This document shows, in pieces, positions 50,025-64,000 of a stretch of DNA of 64,000 bases. The notes below the pieces were generated by a model. It was not told the DNA's origin and did not search any database. It saw only the letters and a list, made by a program, of their open reading frames with translations. Source of the stretch: Zoogloea sp041908905 (GTDB lineage Bacteria; Pseudomonadota; Gammaproteobacteria; Burkholderiales; Rhodocyclaceae); NCBI RefSeq assembly GCF_041908905.1, contig NZ_JAYREK010000012.1:28154-92153 (forward strand), given 5' to 3'. A program made the position numbers and the translations under genes. Numbering within the stretch: the first letter of the stretch is position 1; each line of letters opens with the position of its first letter.

Positions 50025-50893
50025 GTCGAATCGTCGTCGCCCTGCTGTGGCTGATCCACTGGCTGCCCCTGTCGCTGCAGGCGCCCATCGGCCGTGCCAT
50101 CGGCCTGCTGCTCTACGTGATCATCGCGCCGCGCCGGCGGGTGGTGCATACCAACCTGCGCCTGTGCTTTCCCGACCTCCCGGAGGCCGAACGGCGGGCC
50201 CTCGCCCGGGAGCACTTCGCGCTGGCCGGGCGCAGCCTGGTCGAGCGCGGGCTGGCCTGGTTCGCGCCGGCCGAGCGCATCCGGCGCCTCGTGCGCATCG
50301 AGGGCGAGACGCGGCTGCGGCAGCTGGTGGACGCCCGCCAGCCGGTGATCCTGCTCACCCCCCACTTCCTCGGCCTCGACCTGGGCGGCACGCGGATGGC
50401 GATCTCCTTCGACTGCGTCAGCGTGTATGCCCGCCAGCGGGACGCGGTGATCGACCGCTGGCTGTTCCACGGGCGCAGCCGCTTCGGCAGCCAGGTGCTG
50501 CTGCGCCGGGACGAGAGCATCCGCGCCTCGATCAAGGCGATGAAGGAAATCCGCCCCTTCTATTACCTGCCCGACATGGACAACGGCCCTGACGATTCGA
50601 TCTTCGTGCCCTTCTTCGGCGTTCAGGCGGCCACCCTGTCGGCGCTGCCGCGGCTCGCCAAGCTGGGCGGCGCAGTGGTGGTGCCCTGCTTCACCCGCAT
50701 GCTGCCGGGCGGCCAAGGCTACGTGGTGGAGCTGGGCGAGCCATGGCGCGATTTTCCGGGCGGCAGCGTCGAAGCCGACACCCGCCGGATGAACGCCTGC
50801 ATCGAGGACGCCGTGCGCACCATGCCGGCCCAGTACTACTGGGTGCATCGGCGCTTCAAGACCCGCCCGCCGGGCGAGCCGAAGCTCTACTGA
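50021..50893 (+). CDS. LpxL/HtrB-family acyltransferase 2
   Basis: A 290-residue paralogue of the preceding acyltransferase. The active site is HX4D in TPHFLGLDLGG; further blocks are SVYARQRDAVIDRW, RPFYYLPDMDNGPDDSIFVPFFGVQA and PAQYYWVHRRFKTRP. The ATG at 50021 overlaps the stop of the first gene, so the two are coupled. Together they probably add the two secondary acyl chains of lipid A; which one does which cannot be said. Confidence 0.92.
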   Translation: MSRIVVALLWLIHWLPLSLQAPIGRAIGLLLYVIIAPRRRVVHTNLRLCFPDLPEAERRALAREHFALAGRSLVERGLAWFAPAERIRRLVRIEGETRLRQLVDARQPVILLTPHFLGLDLGGTRMAISFDCVSVYARQRDAVIDRWLFHGRSRFGSQVLLRRDESIRASIKAMKEIRPFYYLPDMDNGPDDSIFVPFFGVQAATLSALPRLAKLGGAVVVPCFTRMLPGGQGYVVELGEPWRDFPGGSVEADTRRMNACIEDAVRTMPAQYYWVHRRFKTRPPGEPKLY

Positions 50894-50963
50894 GCGCCCC
50901 GGGGCCGGACTCCATCCAGCCCGCTCCCCGTGGGGGGAAAGGAGGCCTTCGGCTGCCCTGCGT

Positions 50964-52016
50964 TTACTTGAGCGCGCGCCGCGGCTCGAAGGGCAGCGGG
51001 GCTTCGGCGGCGGCCTCGGCCTTCAGGCTGCGCGCGCGCAGCTGGCCGCAGCCGCCGTCCACGTCCTGCCCGGCGGAATTGCGCAGCTTGGTGAGGACGC
51101 CGCGACGGTGCAGGCTGCGGGCGATCTCCGCGGCCTTCGCCCAGTCCGGGCGGCGGTAGGGCAGATCGGGCACCGCGTTGTAGGGGATCATGTTCATGAT
51201 CGCGTACTTGCCGGCAAGCAGCCGGACGATGCCGTCGAGCTCCTCCGGCGTGTCGTTGAGCCCTTCGATCAGCGTCCACTGATACTGGATCGGGTAGCCG
51301 GTGGCGCGGGCATAGGCCTCGCCCAGCTCGACCAGCTCGTCCGGGGTGATGCGCGGCGCCTTGGGCAGCAGCTCGGCGCGCAGCTCGGCGCGGCTGGTGT
51401 GCAGCGACAGGGCCAGCGCCGGCTTGACGCGCAGGCCGGGCAGGCGCTCGAAGACGCGGTGGTCGCCCACCGTCGAGAACACCAGGTTCTTGTGGCCGAT
51501 GCCGCCTTCGTCGCCGAGCAGCTGGATCGTCTCGAGCACCGCCTCCATGTTGTGGGCCGGCTCGCCCATGCCCATGAACACCACCTTCTTCACCGGCCGC
51601 CGGGCCCGCGCCAGCACCACCTGGGCCAGGATCTCGGCGCTGGTGAGCTGGCGCAGCAGGCCGTCGCGGCCGGTCATGCAGAAGGTGCAGCCCACCGCAC
51701 AGCCCACCTGGCTCGACACGCACAGGCCGTCGCGGGGCAACAGCACGCTCTCGACGGTCTGGCCGTCGGCGAGCTCGACCAGCAGCCGGGCCGAGCCGTC
51801 CTCGGCCGGGTGTTCGGAGCGCACCTGGGCCAGGCCGGCCAGCCCGGCGCCGAGCGCCGGCAGGGCCTCGACGATGGCCTTGGGCAGCGCCGGGCCGCGC
51901 CGCGCGGGGCCGGCGTCGAGGGGCAGGGCGTGCAGCCAGGCGCGCAGCATGCGCTGGACGTGCACGGGTTTGGCGCCCAGATCGGCGAGGCGCTGGAGGA
52001 AGGTTTCGATGCGCAT
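50964..52016 (-). CDS. RlmN/Cfr-family radical SAM RNA methyltransferase
   Basis: A 350-residue radical SAM enzyme. The cluster motif is CAVGCTFCMTG (CxxxCxxC). VVFMGMGEPAHN, STVGDHRVFERLPG, ALSLHTSRAELR and the C-terminal DVDGGCGQLRARS, with the conserved mechanistic Cys, place it in the RlmN/Cfr family that methylates C2 or C8 of adenine in RNA. It is shorter at the N terminus than typical RlmN, and the gene is not in the usual rlmN neighbourhood, so it may be a paralogue. The ATG at 52016 gives a proper N terminus. Confidence 0.85.
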   Translation of the reverse strand: MRIETFLQRLADLGAKPVHVQRMLRAWLHALPLDAGPARRGPALPKAIVEALPALGAGLAGLAQVRSEHPAEDGSARLLVELADGQTVESVLLPRDGLCVSSQVGCAVGCTFCMTGRDGLLRQLTSAEILAQVVLARARRPVKKVVFMGMGEPAHNMEAVLETIQLLGDEGGIGHKNLVFSTVGDHRVFERLPGLRVKPALALSLHTSRAELRAELLPKAPRITPDELVELGEAYARATGYPIQYQWTLIEGLNDTPEELDGIVRLLAGKYAIMNMIPYNAVPDLPYRRPDWAKAAEIARSLHRRGVLTKLRNSAGQDVDGGCGQLRARSLKAEAAAEAPLPFEPRRALK

Positions 52017-52037
52017 GAGGGGGCGAATGCTAGCATC

Positions 52038-52068
52038 CGCCCGGGTGGCCGGATAGCCACCGGGCGGG
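52038..52068. repeat. inverted repeat between divergent genes
   Basis: CGCCCGGGTGGC and GCCACCGGGCGG flank a six-base loop with a single bulged G; a second small palindrome ATGCTAGCAT is at 52028-52037. This lies between the RlmN-type gene and the SRPBCC gene. It may be an operator or an RNA structure. Confidence 0.45.
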
Positions 52069-52184
52069 CTCCGCGCCATGCCTCGCAAAGTCACAAATTG
52101 GGGCTTGCCCTCCGGCCCGACACCTCCTAATTTATGGAAAACCCATTCCGGGCAGGCCGAGCCTGCACGCCAAGGAGACCCCCG

Positions 52185-52676
52185 ATGATGCCGCCCTCCT
52201 CCGACGGCAAGACCACCGCAGACCTGGAGTTCACCCTCGTCCGCTACCTCGACGCGCCCCGGGAGCGCGTCTTCCGCATGTGGCGCGACCCGCAGCTGTT
52301 CCGCGCCTGGAGTGCGCCCACCGGCTTCCGGATGTCGGTGTGCATCTGCGACTTCCAGCCCGGCGGGAGCTGGCATTGCCGCATGGTGGCGCCCGACGGC
52401 ACCCCTCACCGGGCCGGCGGCCGCTACCTCGACATCATCGAGCCGGAAGCCATCGTGATGACCTACAGCCGGGAAGACTGCGACGGGGTGCCCGGCCCCG
52501 AAACCTGTCTCAGTGTGAACCTCGACGCCATCGGCGAGCGCACCCGGCTCAGCCTGTACCAGGGCGTGTTCGGCAACGAGGCGGAGCGCGACGGGCACTA
52601 GGCGGGCTGGGCCGACTGCCTCGACACCCTGGCCGACCGGCTCCACGCCCTCGCCGCGCGGGAACGCCCCGGCTGA
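52185..52676 (+). pseudogene. SRPBCC/Aha1-type protein interrupted by an in-frame stop
   Basis: The gene reads as an SRPBCC (AHSA1/CalC-like) ligand-binding domain: FTLVRYLDAPRERVFRMWRDPQLF, PTGFRMSVCICDFQPGGSWHC, and LSLYQGVFGNEAERDGH. Then TAG at 52599-52601 ends it at 138 residues. Directly after, in the same frame, AGWADCLDTLADRLHALAARERPG runs to TGA at 52676, the C-terminal helix normal for this family. A single base change (for example CAG to TAG) would restore a 163-residue protein. AAGGAG precedes the ATG. It is either a recent pseudogene or a truncated product of doubtful stability. Confidence 0.82.
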
Positions 52677-52743
52677 ACGCCGCGTCACCGGCGCATCACC
52701 TGCCGGTCACACCGCTGCAGCATCGCGCCGCGACACTGGCGCG

Positions 52744-53970
52744 ATGGATCTCGCCGGACTCGTCTGCCACGAACTCGTCAAGCACCCCGCCGCCCTCCGG
52801 GTGGCGCTGGTCACCGAAACCTATCCGCCCGAGATCAACGGCGTCGCGATGAGCACCGGCCGGCTGGTGGAGGGTCTGGTCGCGGCGGGCCACCGGGTCG
52901 ACCTGATCCGCCCGCGCCAGGCCCACGAGGGCGGCGAGCCGGCCTCGCGCCAGGCGATGGGCGGCCTCGACGAGATGCTCGCCCGCGGCATCCCGCTGCC
53001 CAAATACGCCCAGCTGCAGCTCGGCCTGCCGGCCCGCCAGGCCCTCCTGCGACGCTGGTCGCGGCTGCGGCCGGACGTGGTCCAGCTGGTCACCGAAGGC
53101 CCCCTCGGCTGGTCGGCGCTCGCCGCAGCCCGCAAGCTGCGGCTGCCGGTGATCAGCGAGTTCCACACCAACTTTCACCGCTACACCCGCCATTACGGAG
53201 TCGGTTGGCTGAAGGCGCCGATCGCCGCCTACCTGCGCAGCTTCCACAAGCGGGCCGACCTGACCCTGGTGCCGACCCGCGCCCTCGGCGACGAGCTGCG
53301 GGCCCTCGGCATCCCCCGGGTGGACGTGGTGTCGCGGGGCGTGGACACCGAGCTGTTCTCACCCTTGCGCCGCAGCGACGCGCTGCGCCGCCAGTGGGGG
53401 CTCGGCCCCGACGACCTGGCGGTGCTCTACGTCGGGCGGGTCGCCCCCGAGAAAAACCTGGCCCTGCTCGAAAAGGCCTTCGCGGCGATCGAGGCCCGCC
53501 ACCCCCGCGCCCGCCTGGTGCTGGTCGGCGGCGGGCCGGCGCTGAGCGGGCTGCGCAGCCGCCAGCCGCGGGCGGTGTGCACCGGCATGCAGACCGGCAC
53601 CGCCCTCGCCGAGCATTACGCCAGCGGCGACCTTTTCCTGTTTCCCAGCCTCACCGAAACCTACGGCAACGTGGTGGCCGAGGCCCTCGCCAGCGGGCTG
53701 CCGGTGGTGGCCTACCGGGACGCCGCGGCGCTGGAGCTGGTCGGCCACGGCAGCCACGGCTGGCTGGCCGAGCCCGGCGACGAGGCTGGCTTCGTGGCCG
53801 GCGCAGTGAGCCTCGCCGACGCCCCTGCGCTGCGCGCCCGCCAGGCCCTGGCGGCCCGGGAGCGGGTTGCCGCGCTGGGCTGGCCGGCCATCGTCGAGCG
53901 CCTGGTCGGGCTGCAGCGCCAGGTCATCGCCGCCGCGCCGGTCGCGCCGGGCACCGGCCGGAAGCGCTGA
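52744..53970 (+). CDS. family 4 glycosyltransferase (GT-B)
   Basis: A 408-residue glycosyltransferase. The N domain has ALVTETYPPEINGVAMSTGRLVEGL and EFHTNFHRYTRHYG; the C domain has VLYVGRVAPEKNLALLEKAF and the EX7E-like ETYGNVVAEALASGLPVV. It resembles the GPI-GlcNAc/alpha-mannosyl or SQD2-like glycolipid transferases (MgtA-like). Acceptor and sugar are unknown, but a membrane glycolipid is likely. No operon partner is evident. Confidence 0.87.
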   Translation: MDLAGLVCHELVKHPAALRVALVTETYPPEINGVAMSTGRLVEGLVAAGHRVDLIRPRQAHEGGEPASRQAMGGLDEMLARGIPLPKYAQLQLGLPARQALLRRWSRLRPDVVQLVTEGPLGWSALAAARKLRLPVISEFHTNFHRYTRHYGVGWLKAPIAAYLRSFHKRADLTLVPTRALGDELRALGIPRVDVVSRGVDTELFSPLRRSDALRRQWGLGPDDLAVLYVGRVAPEKNLALLEKAFAAIEARHPRARLVLVGGGPALSGLRSRQPRAVCTGMQTGTALAEHYASGDLFLFPSLTETYGNVVAEALASGLPVVAYRDAAALELVGHGSHGWLAEPGDEAGFVAGAVSLADAPALRARQALAARERVAALGWPAIVERLVGLQRQVIAAAPVAPGTGRKR

Positions 53971-54030
53971 CCCCCCGCTCAATCGGGTTTCATCACCCGC
54001 CGCGCATGAACAAGTCGCGGCGGAGGGCCT

Positions 54031-57486
<3,456 letters not shown>

Positions 57487-57492
57487 CGCGCC

Positions 57493-58605
57493 TCAACGCC
57501 CGCCGGTGTGGATGCCGGAGAACAGCTGGGCGTGCTCGCGGGGCAGGCAGCGCCAGTACTGGGGCGCCGCCGGCAGGCGGGCCCCCAGGCGGGCCGCCGC
57601 GTGCCACGGCCAGCGCGGATCGTAGAGCATCCCGCGGGCGATCCCCACCAGGTCGGCCTGGCCGCCGGCAACGATCGCCTCGGCCTGCTCCGGCTCGGCG
57701 ATCAGCCCCACCGCGATGGTCGGCAGGCCGCTCTCCGCGCGCACCCGCGCCGCGAACTGCACCTGATAGCCCGGCCCCAGCACCAGCTTCTGCTGGGGTG
57801 ACAGGCCGCCGCTGGAGACATGCATGAACCCGCAGCCGCGGGCCTTCAGGGCCTGGGCCAGCGCGACGCTCTGCTCCAGGTCCCAGCCGCCGTCGACCCA
57901 GTCGGTGGCCGAGATGCGCATGCCCACCGGCTTGCCCGCCGGGAAGGCCGCCCGCACCGCGTCGAACACCTCCAGCGGGAAGCGCAGGCGGTTCTCGAGG
58001 CTGCCGCCGTAGGCGTCGTCGCGCTGATTGGAGAGGGGCGACAGGAACTGGTGCAGCAGGTAGCCGTGGGCGCCGTGCAGCTCGATGCAGTCGAGGCCGA
58101 TCCGCGCGGCCCGCCGCGCCGCCGCCACGAAGGCTTCGCGGATGCGCACGAGCCCCGCCGCATCGATGACCCGGGGCGCCGGCTCGTGGGGCAGCTGCGG
58201 CAGGGCCGACGGGGCCTGGGTGGGCCAGCCGCCCGCCTCCGGGGCGATCAGCTGGCCGCCCTGCCACGGCAACGCGCTGGACGCCTTGCGGCCGGCGTGG
58301 CCCAGCTGGATCGCCAGCGGCATGTCCGAATACTTGCGGATCCCCTCCACCACCCGGCCGAGGGCCGCCTCGTTGGCGTCCGACCACAGCCCCAGGCAAG
58401 CCGGCGTGATGCGCCCCTCCGGCTCGACCCCGGTGGCCTCGATGATCAGCAGCCCGGCCCCCGACAAGGCCAGGTTGCCCAGGTGCATCAGGTGCCAGTC
58501 CTGGGCGTTGCCGTCCACCGCCGAGTACTGGCACATGGGCGGGATGACGATGCGGTTGGGCAGGGCGAGGCCGTCGAGATCGAAGGGCGTGAACAAGGCC
58601 GACAT
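57493..58605 (-). CDS. NADH:flavin oxidoreductase (old yellow enzyme, YqjM-like)
   Basis: A 370-residue TIM-barrel flavoprotein. It begins FTPFDLDGLALPNRIVIPPMCQYSA, where the Cys in PMCQYS marks the YqjM/thermophilic-like class. IQLGHAGRKAS, DCIELHGAHGYLLHQFLSPLSNQR and VGIARGMLYDPRWPW are family blocks. It reduces activated alkenes with NAD(P)H. AGGAG precedes the ATG. It stands alone on the minus strand between two kinases. Confidence 0.93.
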   Translation of the reverse strand: MSALFTPFDLDGLALPNRIVIPPMCQYSAVDGNAQDWHLMHLGNLALSGAGLLIIEATGVEPEGRITPACLGLWSDANEAALGRVVEGIRKYSDMPLAIQLGHAGRKASSALPWQGGQLIAPEAGGWPTQAPSALPQLPHEPAPRVIDAAGLVRIREAFVAAARRAARIGLDCIELHGAHGYLLHQFLSPLSNQRDDAYGGSLENRLRFPLEVFDAVRAAFPAGKPVGMRISATDWVDGGWDLEQSVALAQALKARGCGFMHVSSGGLSPQQKLVLGPGYQVQFAARVRAESGLPTIAVGLIAEPEQAEAIVAGGQADLVGIARGMLYDPRWPWHAAARLGARLPAAPQYWRCLPREHAQLFSGIHTGGR

Positions 58606-58857
58606 GGAAAGACTCCTGGTAAGGGGCGTAAACGGGGGTGGCACAGCCCGGATAATCCCAGAAACCCCTCCGCCGGGCCACCGCGCCTGGCGCTCAAGTC
58701 GGCGCCGGCTGCTGCCGCTATCCCTGCGGTATGAAAACTCAAGGCTTGCGGCAGACCGCCGGCCGATGCCGCCGCCAGCCCGAACCCAGCCCCTCGCCAT
58801 GCCCCATCCTGCGCCCTCCCAGCCCCACCACTGCCGGCTCCCGCCCGGGGTGACGCC

Positions 58858-61665
<2,808 letters not shown>

Positions 61666-61874
61666 GCCCGGCCCCGCCCGCCGCGGGCAGCGGGAACATC
61701 CCGGCCGGCCCCCGAGCCGGGCTCCATCCTCGGTCAATGCGCCCGCCCGGCACGAAAAAACCCCGGGACCACTGAATTTTTCCGGCAAAAAACCGATATG
61801 AGTAGGATCGAAGGTGCCGAGCACCGAAAGTGCCGCGCGGCGCACCCCGCTCGAGTGGCCACGAAGGAAGAACA

Positions 61875-63845
61875 ATGACCGCCCCCCCTCCCCAGACCAA
61901 GCTCCCGACCGGCCCCGGCAACACCCCCGACCTGCAGATCGAACAGCTGCGCTCCAGCGGCCAGCTGCCGAGCCCCAAGGGCGTGGCCCTGGCGATCATG
62001 GAAATCTGCCGGCGCGACGACGCCAGCCTCGACGAGATCGCCAACATCGTGCAGACCGATCCGGCGCTGACCAGCCGCCTGCTGCAGTTCGCCAACTCCG
62101 CCGGGCGCGGCGGCGGCGGCGGCGGACGGCCGTTCGTCTCGGTCCGCGAGGCGGTGCTGCGCCTCGGGATGGACATCGTGCGCCAGCTCGCGGTGGGGTT
62201 CTCGCTGGTGGACCAATACCAGGGCGGCCCCTGCGAAGCCTTCGACTACGCCCACTTCTGGTCCCACGCCCTGCTGATGGCGGTGGCCAGCCAGGCCCTG
62301 GCCAAGCAGAGCCGCCTGGGCTCGCCCGACGAACTGTTCACCTGCGGCCTGCTGGCCCGCATCGGCTGCCTGGCCCTGGCCACGGTGCACCCCGTCGAAT
62401 ACAGCCGCCTGCTCACCGACTGCCCGGACGAGGGCGACCTCACCGCCCTCGAGGAAGCGCGCCTGCAGACCAGCCACAACGCCTTCACCGCCGTGATCCT
62501 GGCCGACTGCGGCATCCCCCGGGCCCTCGCCGAACCGATCTGCCACCACGAGGCGCCTGAGGCCGCCGGCTTCGCCGAAGGCTCGCGCCCCCAGCAGATG
62601 GTGCAGCTGTTCCACCACGCCCGGCGCATCGCCGACATGGGGCTGGCCCCCGAGGACAAGCGCGGCGCCCTCATCTCCGAACTGTTCGTGCTGGGCGGCA
62701 AGCTGGGCCTCGACGGCACCGAGATCGGCGAGCTGGTCGACCGCATCCTCGCCGACTGGCGCGACTGGAGCGAGCTCCTGAAGGTCCCGGCGCGGCGCCT
62801 GCCGCCCTTCGCCAGCATGGCCCAAGCCCCGGCGCCCAAGTCGCCCGAACTCAAGACGATGCGCATGCGCGTGCTGCTGGTGGAGGACGAACCCACCGCC
62901 CGCGTGCTCCTCGAGGCCCAGCTGCGCAGCCTCGCCGGGCCGGACGTGTACTGCGCCGCCAACGGCGAGGAGGCCCTCGCGCTGGCGGTCAAGGTGATGC
63001 CCCAGATCGTCGTCACCGACTGGATGATGCCGGTCATGAACGGCCTCGAGCTGTGCCGCGCCCTGCGCGCCACCGAGTGGGGCCAGTCGATGTACGTGAT
63101 CATGCTCACCGGCATCGACGCCGAGGAGGAGATCGTCGAGGCCTTCGAGGCCGGCGTGGACGACTACGTCACCAAGCCCGTCAACATCCGCGCCCTGTCG
63201 GCCCGCATGCGCGCCGCCCTGCACTACGTGCAGCTCCTCGAGAACTGGGAGCGCGACCGGGCCCAGCTCAAGCGCTTCGCCTCCGAGCTGGCCATCAGCA
63301 ACCGCAAGCTCGAACACTACGCGCTCACCGACCAACTCACCGGCCTGCCCAACCGCCGCGCCGGGATGGACATCCTGGGTCAGGCCTGGAGCGCCGCGTC
63401 CCGCTCGCAGCAGGCGCTGTCGGTGATGATGATCGACATCGACCTCTTCAAGGGCATCAACGACACCCACGGCCACGCGGTGGGCGACCGGGTGCTGGCC
63501 GAGGTGAGCCAGCTGCTGCGCGTCTCCGCCCGCAAGGACGACCACGTGATCCGCCTGGGCGGCGAGGAGTTCCTGGTGATCTGCCAGAACAGCGACCTCC
63601 GCGCCACCCTCCAGGCCGCCGAACGCCTGCGACTGAAGATCGGCGAAACGCCGGTCCAGGTCGGCGAGCGGGCCATCAGGACCAGCATCAGCATCGGCAT
63701 CGCCAGCCGCGAGCCCGCCATGGCCACCGAGGACAACCTCATCGCCAGCGCCGACCAGGCCCTCTACGCAGCCAAGCGCGGCGGTAGGGACCGCGTCTGT
63801 GTCAACTCCAGCGGGCGGATCTTCGGCAGCCCGGCGACGGCCTGA
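61875..63845 (+). CDS. HDOD-receiver-GGDEF protein, predicted diguanylate cyclase
   Basis: A 656-residue three-domain protein. HDOD (about 20-280; AIMEICRRDDASLDEIANIVQTDPALTSRLLQF) lacks the catalytic HD residues of true phosphohydrolases. A receiver follows with Asp382 (VVTDWMMPVMNG), then a GGDEF domain with intact active site GGEEF (562-566) and the inhibitory I-site RKDD (553-556). It should make cyclic di-GMP under phosphorylation control and product inhibition. The ATG at 61875 follows GAAGGAAG. It lies 209 bases after the hybrid kinase. Confidence 0.92.
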   Translation: MTAPPPQTKLPTGPGNTPDLQIEQLRSSGQLPSPKGVALAIMEICRRDDASLDEIANIVQTDPALTSRLLQFANSAGRGGGGGGRPFVSVREAVLRLGMDIVRQLAVGFSLVDQYQGGPCEAFDYAHFWSHALLMAVASQALAKQSRLGSPDELFTCGLLARIGCLALATVHPVEYSRLLTDCPDEGDLTALEEARLQTSHNAFTAVILADCGIPRALAEPICHHEAPEAAGFAEGSRPQQMVQLFHHARRIADMGLAPEDKRGALISELFVLGGKLGLDGTEIGELVDRILADWRDWSELLKVPARRLPPFASMAQAPAPKSPELKTMRMRVLLVEDEPTARVLLEAQLRSLAGPDVYCAANGEEALALAVKVMPQIVVTDWMMPVMNGLELCRALRATEWGQSMYVIMLTGIDAEEEIVEAFEAGVDDYVTKPVNIRALSARMRAALHYVQLLENWERDRAQLKRFASELAISNRKLEHYALTDQLTGLPNRRAGMDILGQAWSAASRSQQALSVMMIDIDLFKGINDTHGHAVGDRVLAEVSQLLRVSARKDDHVIRLGGEEFLVICQNSDLRATLQAAERLRLKIGETPVQVGERAIRTSISIGIASREPAMATEDNLIASADQALYAAKRGGRDRVCVNSSGRIFGSPATA

Positions 63846-63918
63846 AGAGCCTCGCCGGCGGGGCCCGCGATAAAAAAGGCTATGTCACCGTTGCCTGTGG
63901 AACCGTACCCCCTGCAAT

Positions 63919-63934
63919 CTGTCTGAATATACAG
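63919..63934 (+). promoter_or_regulatory. LexA-type SOS box
   Basis: CTGTCTGAATATACAG fits CTGT-N8-ACAG exactly, the core of the proteobacterial LexA operator. It stands 26 bases before the last start codon in the window, where LexA boxes are usually found. ATATACAGT may overlap a -10 element. Confidence 0.7.
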
Positions 63935-63959
63935 TTTTGCTGCAATCAGGAGGGTGGCG

Positions 63960-64000
63960 ATGAAACCGCTTGATTTCAAACATATCCTGCAATCGCTGGT
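63960..64000 (+). CDS. start of an SOS-regulated gene, cut by the window edge
   Basis: ATG at 63960 follows CAGGAGGG at proper spacing and opens a frame reading MKPLDFKHILQSLV up to the window end. Too little is present for a name. The LexA-type box upstream suggests a DNA-damage function. Confidence 0.6.
   Translation, partial: MKPLDFKHILQSL

Overview
This is a very GC-rich (about 70% by eye), densely coding chromosomal segment from a betaproteobacterium, most likely of the Rhodocyclales (Azoarcus/Thauera/Zoogloea-like). The basis is protein-level recognition: a mpl, aroQ, accB-accC-prmA neighbourhood, a System I cytochrome c maturation operon, ubiC-ubiA, fused indolepyruvate:ferredoxin oxidoreductase, PEP-CTERM proteins and several hybrid histidine kinases. 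I found no rRNA, tRNA, insertion sequence or CRISPR array. The taxonomic call is inference.

Layout. 1-7748: the 5' end of mpl (minus strand), then a plus-strand housekeeping run (conserved protein, TlpA-like thioredoxin, AroQ-like protein, accB, accC, prmA, zinc-ribbon/DUF3426 protein, PfkB kinase, glycine-zipper lipoprotein) closed by a terminator. 7884-9394: an OlsB/OlsA-type pair for ornithine lipid synthesis. 9414-16806 (minus): a surface-polysaccharide operon, read from the right as UDP-glucuronate epimerase, GT2, periplasmic ATP-dependent DNA ligase (LigE type), epimerase, WecA-like transferase, WbpM/CapD-like dehydratase and apaH. 16996-19736: waaA, then ubiC-ubiA on the minus strand. 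20048-22207: a DUF362/ferredoxin/SDR open reading frame with a perfect 114-bp internal tandem duplication. 22278-26974: recG and ridA, a REP-like element, a small unknown gene, an array of alternating hairpins and a lone DUF1016 PDDEXK nuclease.

27111-38789: FAD-linked D-lactate/glycolate-type dehydrogenase, a DUF1501/DUF1800 pair, a 1189-residue indolepyruvate oxidoreductase, two divergent PEP-CTERM proteins, a membrane-anchored methyltransferase and an orphan ParA-like ATPase. 38920-46027: ccmABCDEFGHI, nearly all start/stop overlapping, interrupted by a repeat-like spacer between ccmE and ccmF. 46279-50893: cupin, periplasmic MBL-fold protein, metK (minus) behind a strong promoter, a structured leader of about 180 nt and an intrinsic terminator, then two tandem LpxL-type acyltransferases. 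50964-53970: RlmN-type radical SAM enzyme, an SRPBCC gene cut by a nonsense codon, and a GT4 glycosyltransferase. 54031-63845: a signalling cluster of two hybrid kinases and an HDOD-REC-GGDEF protein, with an old-yellow-enzyme gene on the opposite strand. At the right edge a gene behind a LexA-type box begins.

The points most worth following are the metK leader (candidate riboswitch or attenuator of unassigned class), the DUF362-ferredoxin-SDR fusion with its exact duplication, the hairpin array upstream of the nuclease gene, the AroQ homologue lacking two expected active-site residues, and the DNA ligase embedded in a polysaccharide operon.
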